From the NCBI GenBank assembly GCA_973895155.1, contig OZ316891.1, positions 9,300,001 to 9,364,000 of the forward strand: DNA of 64,000 nt. Reading direction: 5' to 3'. The notes beneath the pieces are model-generated. The model was not told the DNA's origin and did no database searches. It saw only the letters and a list, made by a program, of their open reading frames with translations. Made by a program: the position numbers and the translations under genes. This document shows, piece after piece, positions 39,201 through 50,603 of the stretch (its first letter is position 1; every line of letters begins with the position of its first letter). This stretch comes from Marsupella aquatica (Eukaryota > Marchantiophyta).

Positions 39201-41939
39201 AGACATCGGCTCTGCTACGATTCCTCTTGGCGAAAGCTGAAATCCAGGAGGGTGCTCAAAGCCAAATCTTTTACCGCATCAGTTTATATCACTCCCGTAT
39301 GACACATCGTCGCAATACCCTTACGAATTGGACCACCGTCTGTAGCTTAGAAGAACTTGCATGTCTTTCACGGCAGTACTCCTCCAAATAGAAAATTATC
39401 TGCTGTCGGTCAGGACGCCACCAGGCTGCAGCGATGGAAGTATAGATCGCGTTCCCTGGACAGCAAATTGTGCCTGACAGTGGCGCAAAGCTCAATGTCT
39501 GCATTTGTGTCTGTCGTCCACGATGACCTCAGTCAAAAAGCTTCCAGGAATCCAGGCTGTTCGATTGCTCGAGAAAGTTTAGTGGTAAAGACTATGTTCG
39601 TGCCTTGATTGAAGTAAAGAAGGTACGCATCATGCATTTCGCCATTTCGCCGGGCTGACGGGACGCCAATGGAGTGAGCCATCCGACAGGACAGGTGCGC
39701 TTTGTACAGAAGTACCTAATGATTTCGTTGCAACTACCAGACGTACTTAATATTCTCCCAACTCTCAGGGTAAGGTTGATTTCGCATGAGTGTCCTTCAA
39801 TGCGCCCTCTCACTCTCTCAGAATAGGATTGGGGGACGATTACTCAACCGAAGACATTGCATTAAAGCATTCACTCGTCACTAGAAGGACTGGTACTTCA
39901 CTACATTACGGGCTAGTCTGAATGACGTGCAGGGGTGTGAAAAGACCCCGTGAAAGAAGGCGTTCAACAAGGTATGGAATGTCAATGGGAACAAATGACA
40001 TTGCACGGAAAGCCATCCAAATTCCAAATTGGCTTTTCAGTTACTTCACTTGAAGAAAGACAGTACAGCGGGAGGAAGCGCGAATCGAGGCAAAACATAA
40101 GTATGATTACGACTGGGACTAGAACAATCTTCTCTTCACCTTTCAAGACGTACAGAACTGTTACTCTACACCTCATTCTTAGCCAGGAAGCTGGGCAGGA
40201 AAACCCTCGTCACTAAATTGACGTTCTAACTCCTCTCCTCCGCAACCTCCGTTACATCAGCAAGTCCATTTTTCTCTCAAAGATTGAACTGTTGTTGTTA
40301 CGCGAGTCTATGACATCAGCCTGTCACTAAGCACGAATTGAAGCTGCCCAATGTCCATAGAATGGTCTAGGGAACCGTAGCCGAAAGACAGGTCATGTTC
40401 GCATGAGACTTTAGTTTTGGTAAACGTCACTTCCCACGTGATCTGTTGTATACATTTCTCTGGTACGACTGAGGGAGTATCACAACATAGTTACCTAGCT
40501 TCCTTGTCAGGTACACGGGTTGCACTTCTGTCTGTACTACACAAGCTCCCAGCTAGCTTGTTGTTGCGGTTGATAGCTTCAGTTCTTTCAGTTTTCACTC
40601 GGATCTGGATCTTTTGTCATGCTTCACTTCAGTACCTTGCCGAATGGTAATTTTGTGATGGTACTTCAAAATCCCTCTGGGTTCCTTTCTTCCAGAGTCT
40701 GTCGCTCATAAGTAAGCATCCTTTTCTTCTCCCCGCAATTTTCACGCCCCCACCAAAGGTCGTGACCATGCCACCAACTTAAGAGACATAAACAGAACAG
40801 CGACTGTAGACTCCTGACCAAGAGACACCCAGCTTCAACACAGCACTGACAACCAGCCTTACGTTATCGTCGTCAGAACCAAGCCAACTAAATATTGAGC
40901 GCTACAGACATGCTGCTGAAGAGGATGGTTTCATTTTAGCCTGACCTGGCCAAATACCGGTAAAACCTGCAGTACTAGGTCCAAAAAGGCACGATCACAT
41001 ATGGCCCAACTAACTCTCTGATCTGCAGTTGAACCTCTCGCAGTAGAATGGCCTTCCCTGAAATCCCATTGCCTGCCCACTGCACTCGAATTCCCTCCCA
41101 AGAGAACGGATTTCAACTAAGTGCTCTTGTAGCTTAGCTAGTACATCACAATTCCTCCCTAAACCCTCAGCTCCTCCCTGGGAAAGATCTACAGTAGTGT
41201 GGTCCAACAGCCCTATGTATGGTGGGTCGCAGCCTTTTGTACTCGCCTGTGTTGGCTATAACTAGGCAATTATTCTCATCTCTCGTCCTACGCCATAGCT
41301 GTCATTTCTAGCTTGTGTCTGCACTCCCAGTCAGTCTGCAATTCTCTGTGCAATTCCAGTTGCTTCCAATTCACTCTATGGGTGGTGACCTGCAATGTTC
41401 TGTGCAGGGGGGAGTGGGGTGGGTCGTGTCCATCCCACACTGACAGTCAAACTATGTACAGTAATAATGTTCAATATATGGCAGTCCAGCCTCTTGTTGT
41501 CCAGGAACTAAATCCTTCTGCGTCTCTGGTGTATCTGCTGCAGCCGCCCTGTCCAGATTCTACGTGTATAGTATATACGCCTTTGGGGCAGATTTTGATG
41601 AGGCAGGAAAGGAATTGCTCCAATCCTACGTGGTCTGCTTGTCGTCCACTGTAGACTGGCATTAGTCAGCTTCTTCTCGTTCAACAAACCAATGAACCCC
41701 CACAGCTCAAGCCTTAAATCTGCATCTCTTCAATTCAACACCTCGTGGACGTCACAGAATAGAATTATATGTAATGACGTAAAGTGCCTGAAACCGGATC
41801 AGTCCAGCATTTGGATTCGAGTTCAGGGTGAGTAACTGTTTGATATGAGATCAAGTAGTGGGCATTCAATACCTGGGTGAAACTGTTCAGGGTGAGTAAC
41901 TGTTTCATATCTAACTAATAAAGTGTCATCAAAAGCTAC

Positions 41940-42155
41940 TCCATGGGGCTAGGCTAGGACTACCCTCTAGAGTGCAGCCTCTACACCTTGCCTCAAAGGA
42001 CCTAATTGTGTAGGATGAAGCCTCTAGACCTCTACTCCAAGGAGCTAATAGAAAGTGACTATTCTCTAGAGTGAAGCCTCTAACCTTGACTCGAGGACTT
42101 AATTGTGGAGGATGAAGCCTCTAGACCTTGACTCAAAGGAGCTAATAGAAAGTGA
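41940..42155. repeat. Tandem repeat, about 97-bp period
   Basis: GGATGAAGCCTCTAGACCT occurs twice about 97 bp apart, each time preceded by AATTGTG (42004 and 42101) and followed by GGAGCTAATAGAAAGTGA. A third, more diverged unit with CTAGAGTGCAGCCTCTA lies just before. Confidence 0.75.
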
Positions 42156-42514
42156 TGGTGCAGACAGAAAACAGGGAGGGGGCAAAGATGAACTGAAAAT
42201 ACTAAGTAATTGTTTTTTTTTGCAAGCTCTGTTTTTGCCAGCAGCTCTATTTGTGTTCAAGTAACGGGTAATTAGGCTAGTGACATCAAGAAGTGGGCGT
42301 TCAATACCTAGGTAAACCTGTGTTCATGCCTCCTGGAGGTGCATTCCCCTTGGTCACCCAGAGTTTAGAACACTCCAAACTTAGCTCTTGATGAGTCGAG
42401 ACCAGCTTCCTCCAGCAGGAGAGGAGGATCTAACTTACAAGTTGGTATTTTCTGGGTTAAGCAACTTCTCAGCAGATTTTAGGGTAGTCTCTGATCTGAA
42501 TGGTCACCATGCGA

Positions 42515-42670
42515 TGTCTATCATTCTCTTTTACTTCAAACTCTCATATATCATGGCCTACTTCTAGTCCAGCCACTACACAGACTACTGGGGTGTCTAA
42601 TGTCCTCTCCCATTTACTTAAAACTCTAATATATGATGGCCTAGTTCTAGTCTTGCCAAACAATATTAAG
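42515..42670. repeat. Imperfect tandem duplication, about 95-bp period
   Basis: TTACTTCAAACTCTCATATATCATGGCCTA is echoed by TTACTTAAAACTCTAATATATGATGGCCTA, and both are followed by CTTCTAGTC or GTTCTAGTC. Non-coding. Confidence 0.65.
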
Positions 42671-43983
42671 GGGTATCAACATTGTCCCTTGCGCAAACAA
42701 TGTTGTATTTTTGCTGTGCCCATGAAGTTGACCTGAGTGACCTTGGACAGAAACACCATGTGTCTTGTGACAATTTGCCGCCAATGGACTCACCCTATGG
42801 TTTATTGACAGCAAAACCTGTGGGGAACCAGACAAGGAGGAGGCCAAAACAGGCGAAGCTTAAACCACAAGTTCCAGTATAACGTATACTGGATACCCAA
42901 TGGTACTCATTTCACTTACAGCACAATCATGAATATAGACAAGCATATCTTATTTTTTAGAATACATTCGTATCAGGGTGATCTCATTACTTCACTTTAG
43001 GGGGCCATCTATGCCTCAAAACATAGATCTCACCCATCCATGTTCCACAGAAAACCACATCATTCTAAAAATAATTCATAATTTTCAAGAAATCACAAAA
43101 AATAGGGTTTAGGGAACTAAGTTCCACTGGTGGGAAGCGACTGCAAGAGTATGCAGGGTCTGTCAACTGTTCACATTAACAAATGATTGGGAGGTTAACT
43201 GCGCCCCTCCTTTTAAAGTGGCAGCTCTGGGTTAAGGGGTTCCTCTTGTGGCACCTGTTCAAGTTGAGAGGGTGCGTCTTACACAGCTGGATTGGGTACT
43301 TGATGAGAGAGAATTGGCCAAATTTGACACCCGCTCTTTCATTAGGTAAAGCCCTTATTTGAGGGTGTTCTCCAAAATAAATGCCTGAGCTTTTGAGCAT
43401 GAGGGTCCTTTATTTATGAGAATCCAGGTTTGCTAAAGAATCTCAATCTAGTTAAATTGGCCTAACCTATTTAATTCAGGATAACCTTGATTAATTAAAT
43501 GCATAACTATTGTTAAAGGTTTTTTTGGCTCCCCTGAAAATAAATTACTATTAAGGATAAGCCCCTTCCCAAAAGTATTTTTCCTTGGATCCTTGGAACA
43601 ATTTATTTGATTGGAATGGTAAGAGTTGAAGTGTATGAATTTCAGGCAAGGAAGATTTTGGGATTTCATCCAAGTTCAAAGGTTTGAATGGAGATCCCAT
43701 CAACGCGTATGACTCAGAATTATGCACTTTGGTAGTGGCAACACCCCAGTTTGCAAAAGAAGTCCATCAAAATAGAGAATTGGGAACATGGGAAGAGTCT
43801 ATGTTGCACACAAAATTGCTGAGATTTTGGTTGAGCTTCAATGCATCCAATAGTATCCAATTTCTCCGTTGGTTGGTTGATCTTGCTTTTGTCTTACTAG
43901 CCCAAATACCAGTGCATATCCAATGGAAGGGGTCCCTCTACGCAGACTCCGTACGACTGTCCCAGTTCACAAGCATAATCTAA

Positions 43984-44146
43984 GTATCAAAATTTTCTGT
44001 TACCGGAAAAATTACAGCATATGGGTTCACTATATGGTATCAAAATTTCTGTTACAGACTGGAGAAGTTACACCCTATGGCTTCACTCTAGGGTATTGAA
44101 AATTTCTGTTACTGGAGAAATTACAGCATATGGTTTCACTCTAAGG
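43984..44146. repeat. Tandem repeat, about 55-60-bp period (3 copies)
   Basis: Three units each carry TATC/TATTGAAAA..TTTCTGTTAC, then a GGA(A/G)AA(A/G)TTACA(G/C)C phrase and TATGG(G/C/T)TTCACT. The array lies about 1.1 kb upstream of the DUF177 gene. Confidence 0.75.
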
Positions 44147-44644
44147 AGTAAGTCATGAACTGTAGACTTTGGTAACTAATTATTGTACATATGTGACCCT
44201 AGCCTCAAATAATGTAATAACTTGAGATGGGATCTCAACATATGTATCAACTTGGGTGGTGATCTAACATGCTGATAATGTTTATGTGACTGTAAAACTC
44301 ACAGTGTGTGTTGTCCAAGTCATCCAAGGATCCCACCCAAGCTTTGCAATCATATCTAAAGCTAAAAAGGTTGACTGGTTTACTGTAGATTGAGATCTCA
44401 TAGGAGAGCAGAATGAAAATCCATTTGGAAAACAGGCAACGATTCGAAAAGGATACAAAACTTACATTCTTTCGAGAGGAATGCGGCCATAGGACTGATC
44501 GGCTCGCAAATTGGTTGGCAGGTGGCCGCAGTTTCATACCCAGCTGAGCTCCAGATTTTCATCAGCTGAGCACTGCCGCTACATCGAAGTTACGGTCCCG
44601 GGAACAGAGTGGTGCTTGCTGAACAAGAGTAAGTTCCTTCCATG

Positions 44645-45175
44645 TCCATTGTCGTGAGCTCCTATATTCACACTCAAGCGTTTTAATTTCAGATTCAGTT
44701 CTTTGAGCTGTTGTGGGCTCCCATATCTATTCTCAGGGGTTTTAATCTGAGATTCGGTTCTTTGAGCTGTTGTGGGCTCCCATATCCAGTACTCCTAATT
44801 TCACATTCGGTTCTTTGAGCTGTTGTGAGCTCCCATATCCAAACTCGGGGACTGATTTCAGACATAGTTCTCTGGGCTATTGTGAGCTCCCATATCCGTT
44901 CCTTAGGGATTTCGATTCAGATTCAGTTCTTTTAGCTGATGTGAGCTCCCATATCGAAAGTGAGTGGGTTTGATTTCAGATTTTAGTTCTCTGAGCTTTG
45001 TGAGCTTCTATGTCCAGTAGTCAGGGTGTTTCATGTCAGATTCAGGTCTCTGAGCTATTGTGAGCTCCCATATGTGCTGGGACGGCTAGATTTTACTTCT
45101 CTGAGCCGTTGTGAGCTCCCGTACTTAAAATCAGGGGATTTGATTTCAGATTTCAGTCCTCCGAACTGCCTGGGA
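44645..45175. repeat. Minisatellite, 50-62-bp units, ending at the DUF177 start codon
   Basis: At least nine units share TTCT(T/C)TGAGCTGTTGTG(A/G)GCTCCCATATCC, separated by variable spacers that usually hold GATTTCAGATTC. Units sit near 44650, 44699, 44759, 44811, 44863, 44925, 44985, 45046, 45097 and 45155. The last unit decays about 20 bases before the start codon at 45194, so the array forms the immediate upstream and likely leader sequence of the gene. Read in the gene's frame, the array encodes repeated CELPY. Confidence 0.88.
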
Positions 45176-45193
45176 GGGCAGAGCCAGCTGGCC

Positions 45194-46697
45194 ATGGCTG
45201 CGGTGGTGAGACTGGGCGATGCTGCTGCCACTCTGGGTTCTCTAGATCGAGACGATTGGGCGTTCTACCATTCGCAGTCATGCAAATTGCAAAGCAGCTG
45301 CATCAGGTGGCGATCTACTAAGCGATTTGGAACAGTCCAGGCGGTGCTCAGCAGCGGAAGTCCTGGCTGCCATGGAAATTCCCTTCTGGATGTCGCCAAA
45401 ACCGACCCATTCAGAGTGATGGCGCTTCCACTGGATCGCAAGAGTGTAGAGGATGGGAATGAATCAGTTGCACAAGACGAACAATCAGAGGCGGACGAGC
45501 CATGGCTCGGCGCAGTCATATTCAAAAGGAGCGGTCACAAGAGCCACTTTGAGTTTAACACGTCTCTGGAGAGATTGGGGCTTGGAAAATTGTCGACAGC
45601 TTCATCTAGGGCCTTGGCGCATTCTATGGGCCTCAACGCCGCGACCTCCGCATCTGTCACGGAGGATTGCACCCCGGTGAACATCTCGATTGATGTATCC
45701 AGGGATGAACATACCAAGGACATGCGGCTCGACGGAATTGCGAGGACAACTATCACCCTCTGCTGCAACAGGTACAGTAATGAGCTCCAGGTGGGCCAAG
45801 CGATAGGGCAATCAATTCATGTGATTTTACTTAGGTGGTATGATCATCGTACTCGTTGATTTCCCTTCTCTCGGAGTAGCGAAAGTTCCGCAGTGCAAGG
45901 TTTAGGGTTTACGGCTCTTCAAAATAGTGTGTATTGTTCGAGAGTTTATCTGGCTAGTGCACAAATGCATTGGAATCCCAAGAGCCGTCTTCAGTATGCT
46001 AACAAGTTAGAGCTTCAGAAAGATGTGTATAATCACGATTTTGACCTTGTAACAGGCTCGAAGTTTAGATGTATTTGTGCCATCAGTAGTCATCATACGT
46101 CAATAATATATAAGAACTTCAGAAATTTTTGTATGCTGAAGGTAAATGCTGACAACAAACCACACTAAAATATATGTTCAAGGATATCAACCTATTCAGA
46201 GAACTCTGTCAGCTGTCGGAAATTGCGGCCGTTCACACGGCTTCGAGGGCTTGTGAGGTTTGACTGAAAGGTGTTTCTGGCTGGCTTGGCTTGGCAGGTG
46301 CCTGTCACCCGTGGTGGAACGAGTTTTTGCAAGTTTCGACCTGCTTCTCACAGAGAAGCCCGTCCTTGAACCGACTCAGCAGCGCATTGGTGTGGTTCTT
46401 GGAGACTCTGGTCCAGAGGATGAGGGCCCTGAGCTTGATCTTGACCTGGATGACAAGCTTCACTTCCCGAGAGAAGTAAAAGAGATTGATTTGTCCAAGT
46501 ATCTTCGAGACACTGTCCATCTTGAAATCCCGTACAAGTCTTTGTGCACTATCCAGTGCGCAGGTCTTTGTCAGACCTGTGGAGTGAACCTGAACGAGAG
46601 AACATGTGATTGTTACAAGGACGTGAATGTCAGACCTGCATGGGGGCCTTTGGAGCAGTTGAGAAGGCAAATGAAAGACGAGGAGGGTTTGCAATAA
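45194..46697 (+). CDS. Plastid DUF177 (YceD-like) 23S rRNA accumulation protein
   Basis: Two exons, 45194-45771 and 46298-46697, join AAC AG|G TGC to give 978 nt (325 residues). The Cys motif around CCNRC (191-194) crosses the junction. A second Cys cluster, CTIQCAGLCQTCGVNLN (276-292) with CDC at 297-299, is the signature of the DUF177/YceD family. The acidic LDLDLDDKLHFP stretch (239-250) and PLEQLRRQM C-terminus also fit. Plant DUF177A proteins are plastid-targeted and needed for 23S rRNA accumulation; bacterial YceD is encoded beside rpmF. The first 70-80 residues are weakly conserved, with Ser/Arg-rich patches, and are inferred to be a transit peptide. ATG 45194 (MAAVVRLG) is the likely start, but the frame stays open upstream to ATG 45026 through the minisatellite. 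Confidence 0.93.
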
Positions 46698-49042
46698 TAT
46701 CTTGCAATGGTAGGGTGTGTCATCAAAATTTAAATCTGTATGATATGTCCTTGTTCACTCATGTGAATATTTAATTCTTCGAGATGTTACCAGTTGGACA
46801 TACATGCAGATGTATGATTCTTGTTTGTCGTCCGTATGAAGCTTGGACACTTGCATATTCCCAAACAAGGGCGCCTTGCAGGCATATGGCAATGCGAAAA
46901 AAGTACTGGTATGCTTATACTGACCCAAGCGTGACATAGCTCAATACATCGGCTCTCTTGTCTCAGGTTTAAGTACTGTATTCAAAATTACCAGTGTGCC
47001 CCTTTCAACAGGATCAGATGACATCGTCTTTGACTTCGATGGGATGAAGATCTGCATGAGTTAAAATGCCCTTATCGTCAGAGCTTATGAGCTTCTCAGG
47101 AACTGGTCATTTCCTCAGTCCTTTTCTCGAATCAAACCAGCGATGAAATTTGACAGTATGGTACTAAGTGATTGTATCTTAAAAATTCACCTGGGCCACG
47201 TCTTTTGTAGCTCTTGTAAAATCTGTGACGAAGGTGAAGGTGTAACTGGCGAAACGAAACACAGCTATCGAGAGGCTTGTCCAAATCCGAGTTTAGCCGA
47301 CTATCAAATTTGTTTGTATGTAAGAGGAGCAGTTCTCTGATGATCATTGCCTGTGTCTTGCTTTGACAATTTGGAACACATTCTAAGAAATTGGAAACTT
47401 TGCAGTCAGGAACGGCCCCGCAGCTTCTTGATGTGTAATGTGATTTCCACAATCTAATTTGACCTATGTTAGGGATAGGTCAAATTTTATGCCTCACTGT
47501 CAGCAGTGTGTGGGATTATTAGTTTCTCTCTTTGACAATATCAAATTCGACTTTGCTGATCAAACGCAGGTCAGTTGAGTCGATTACTGTAGTGCACTTA
47601 CAGAACCTGAAATGTTTTGCCACTTTGGAGAACCTATCTCTTTTTAAGTTGGAACATTATGATCACGTCCAGTTCTGACACATTGCTAGCCTCTCAGGCC
47701 ACAAGATCAGACAAGATGAAGAAGACCACCAATTGAGTTGAAGCTTTTCGAATCTTTGTTTCCAATCCCGTCTCACAATGGGCTTCTCCCGACCCTTACT
47801 GCAGGTTACCAAGACCTACATCGCTGCCTGACATCCTTTTCATCTGATCACGTCCCGGTATGGTCTATACATGACTTCCACAGCCCATTTACCTCAGAAG
47901 CAGCCGATCCTGAGCAAAGACACCTAGATTGAGAAAAAGAGTTTTCTTGGTGTAATGCCAATAAGCCACAAGGTCCAGTTGATGAAGGGCCCCGACGACT
48001 CCACCTCGTAATCACCAAGGACCTCACCAACTTTGTCTTAAGTCCGGCCCACGACGTAGGGTCATTTTGTTTCAATTGGTCATACTTCGATTGATTGCAA
48101 TTTGTTCATTATGTCATGCTTGTATTGCTTGAACTTTCTTGGATCCCTTTGGGCGAGGAATAGATAAGTACAACGGGGCAATCATCCCAGGCGTGGAACA
48201 AACATTTACAAGGAATGCGGATGTACTCAGCAATTTCGTTGGCGCAAATGTTGATGTCAATAAGCGGAAATGCGGATCTGAGTTCATTGTCTTGGTGCCG
48301 ACCAATTCCCCGTTTCCACAATCGAAGAAAATCTTCATGGAAGGTGCACTGTGGCAGCGCCATAAGTTTTGCGATTATGACGGAAACTACGACAGCAATT
48401 GATGCACTACCAGAGGAACCAATATCAGGCTAAAGGATCCTAAGTCTGGAAGCTGGAACCATAACAAAAGATTAAGAGGCGAAAGTCTTACCAACAACAG
48501 AAAATGATGGGAACTGCAAGCTTAACTAGGTCAAACCATTTGTTGTCATGTGGCAAACTCGTTTTATCCAAATCTCGTGTCGTACTGAGTGCCATCTGTG
48601 GTCTAGTGACATTCTTACGCAAGTTGTCCAATGTTTATGTACAGTAGCCCGATGGACGATTCCATCTTCAGTACAAAACGTTTTATAACCAAGCCCATGA
48701 TCTATAACCTTGGGCGTTTCCTCCTCTTTAAGCTTCCTACTTTGAGTGACCAAGAACAGAGGAATGGAAGAATAGTTTCACATAACTTCTCGCTGCATCT
48801 GCCCCACCCAATTCAAAGCTTCCAAACAAGACTCGAGATTCAATTGAGAGCAAGAGCAATCCGATATCAACCATAGGCCATTCCTTCTCTATTGCTTTTA
48901 GGAGTGACCAAGAACAGAGGAATGGATCATTAGTCTCACATAGCTTCTTGCTGCACCATTCGGCCGCACCCAATTCAAAGCTTCCCGAAACGACTCGAGA
49001 TTCAATTGAGAGGAAGAGCAGCACTCAAGTAAGTTGAAAATT
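46698..49042. other. Intergenic region between DUF177 and peroxiredoxin genes
   Basis: The two genes converge, so this stretch holds both 3' UTRs. Short frames here (for example 47143-47340 and 48139-48402 on +) have no recognisable motif. A direct duplication lies at 48744-49030. Confidence 0.55.
48744..49030. repeat. 158-bp tandem duplication in the peroxiredoxin 3' flank
   Basis: GAGTGACCAAGAACAGAGGA begins at 48744 and again at 48902. Both copies continue through AATTCAAAGCTTCC and GACTCGAGATTCAATTGAGAG. The copy next to the gene ends about a dozen bases from the stop codon, so the duplicated segment is probably peroxiredoxin 3' UTR. Confidence 0.88.
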
Positions 49043-49804
49043 TCACGGCAAAACTTTGAGAAGTTCCTCAGGCCCACTAATTGTGTAGGCTCCACCCTCC
49101 TCGAGGTTCAGCTGCTTCACCACCCCGTTGTCGGCCAACAGAGAATAGCGCCTAGACCGAATTCCCATACCCATACCGGACATATCATGCTGCAGTCCCA
49201 ACGCCTTGGTGAAAGTGCAATTGCCATCAGACAGAAGCAACACCTTGTCTCCGACCCCGAGCTTCTCCGCCCACGCTTTCTGCACGAAGACATCATTGAC
49301 ACTTATGCATGCAATTGTGTCGATGCCCCTGGCCCTAAGCTCATCTGCTTTATCCACGAACGCTGGCATTTGCTTCGAAGAGCAAGTGGGACTGAACGCC
49401 GCAGGGACAGCGAAGAGCACCACCTTCTTCCCATCCGTGAGCTCCGAAACTTTGATGGTCTGGAGGTTGTCATCCTTGTCTAGATACGCTAACTCTGCGT
49501 CGAGCAGCTTGTCCCCAACCTGGATGGTGGAGGGAGATTTGGCGGCGACCGCACAGAACGAACGGTGGGAGGATCGTATACTTGTGGCAGCTCTGCATGC
49601 ACTGAAATTGCACCTTTGTGGTCCTCCTCCAGAAGCATAATTCATCGTGACTTTGCCCAGCTTTGCAAGCGCACCTGCTGAACATGACGAGAAATTCTTT
49701 GGAAGAGTGGAGACAGTCCTAGTGGACCCATATCCGATGAGAGACCGGGTAGCAGCTATCGCAAAACATGCCATGTCTCCAACCTGCTGCTGCTGCTGAT
49801 GCAA
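49043..49804 (-). CDS. PRXIIE: Type II peroxiredoxin, plastid PrxIIE type
   Basis: A single uninterrupted frame of 253 residues. The peroxiredoxin domain runs from about [14 protein letters not shown] (96-109) to the end. The peroxidatic cysteine is C141 in [13 protein letters not shown], and C166 in [10 protein letters not shown] is 25 residues on, the spacing of the resolving cysteine in plant PrxII enzymes. [14 protein letters not shown] and LNLEEGGAY are further family blocks. It should reduce H2O2 and alkyl hydroperoxides using glutaredoxin or thioredoxin. The long Ser/Arg/Ala-rich N-terminus (about 85-90 residues) is inferred to be a transit peptide. Translation may start at M1 or at M11 ([14 protein letters not shown] at 49774), which looks more like a transit peptide start. 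The usual PGAFTPTCS reads PAAFSPTCS, a mild change. An extra Cys195 (DGNCTF) is present. Confidence 0.95.
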   Translation of the reverse strand: MHQQQQQVGDMACFAIAATRSLIGYGSTRTVSTLPKNFSSCSAGALAKLGKVTMNYASGGGPQRCNFSACRAATSIRSSHRSFCAVAAKSPSTIQVGDKLLDAELAYLDKDDNLQTIKVSELTDGKKVVLFAVPAAFSPTCSSKQMPAFVDKADELRARGIDTIACISVNDVFVQKAWAEKLGVGDKVLLLSDGNCTFTKALGLQHDMSGMGMGIRSRRYSLLADNGVVKQLNLEEGGAYTISGPEELLKVLP

Positions 49805-50231
49805 AGAATACTCGATGAGAATAGTGCTTTACTGAATTCTAAACCCCTGAAACGCTGCTTGAAGCTATAGCCCACTTGTATGCACGAAAGGGAACACAAG
49901 AGAATGAGGGGAGGAGGAGCAGACAACAATTTCTCTGGAAATCAATATGTAAGGTCACATCACAAAACAAAGTAAAGTAAAAGAAATCTGAAGTTCCAGC
50001 TTGGAGAATTCGCAACTTTTCAAGTCTGAGAATGATGAGGGAGCCCAACATGCCCATGAGTAACCTCTGAACTTTAGGAATAAACAAGAATACTTGGGCA
50101 GTACTGATTGCGGCCGCGTGTCCTGTGTCAACTGAGACACGGTAACATGGTTCTCGCAAAGCCAACGAATTGCCTGTAATGTGGCGAGCAGTCGTAGTAA
50201 AAAAGGGCATTGTGTGGGACTGAGACTGGCT
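49805..50231. other. Upstream region of the peroxiredoxin gene
   Basis: No gene is recognised. This should contain the peroxiredoxin promoter and leader, read toward lower coordinates. No clear TATA box or conserved element could be fixed. Confidence 0.4.
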
Positions 50232-50522
50232 CTATCCCCACAGATGACCAAATCCACCACTTTTTTGTGCGCCTGACAACGCGGAAATTAAGCTACATCC
50301 TCCTGTAGTTACCCAGAGTCCTGCAGCAATCAGAGTCCAGGACAGAGTAAAAGATGACAAAGGTACGTATTCACATTGTCCCGGATATTTCTGCGCAGAG
50401 AGCTGAAAGGAGCTACGTGTTGACTGGACATTAGTTGTAGTAAGCATGGATGGACAATATACAATCCCAGGAAGTGACTGAAGAGCTGAACAATCGTGAA
50501 CACAGCTCAGTGCCGAGGCCAT
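50232..50522 (-). CDS. Possible small protein with plastid-type N-terminus and one hydrophobic segment
   Basis: A frame of 96 residues starts MASALSCVHDC at ATG 50522, in a favourable ATGG context, and ends GGFGHLWG. The Ser/Thr/Gln-rich, acid-poor first 50 residues resemble a transit peptide. Residues around LSSFTLSWTLIAAGLWVTTGG could form one membrane helix. The frame extends upstream to 50603, adding 27 residues. I do not recognise the family. It could be a small thylakoid or envelope protein, or a chance frame between two plastid-protein genes. Confidence 0.28.
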   Translation of the reverse strand: MASALSCVHDCSALQSLPGIVYCPSMLTTTNVQSTRSSFQLSAQKYPGQCEYVPLSSFTLSWTLIAAGLWVTTGGCSLISALSGAQKSGGFGHLWG

Positions 50523-50603
50523 GACGAAAGCATGCCAGACACGGACCGAGAACTTGATTTGTGAAAGATTGAGAGCGGCTTTTACGATTGGAGTGCATGT
50601 CAA

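Larger units (their letters stand above)
36243..44640. other. MAP70 3' flank and intergenic DNA without recognised genes
   Basis: The first part should hold the MAP70 3' UTR. No frame shows a protein family; the longest (38700-39029, 39357-39608, 41313-41654) lack recognisable motifs. Three small tandem repeat zones are described separately (41940-42155, 42515-42670, 43984-44146). Related phrases such as CAAGTAGTGGGCATTCAATACCTGGGT and CAAGAAGTGGGCGTTCAATACCTAGGT recur near 41850 and 42288, so 41820-42320 is a composite of repeats. Confidence 0.5.

Noticed and set aside
44770-44973. Separate small gene encoding CELPY repeats
   Set aside because: It is a frame through the minisatellite; unit lengths are not consistently multiples of three, and a stop separates it from the DUF177 frame.
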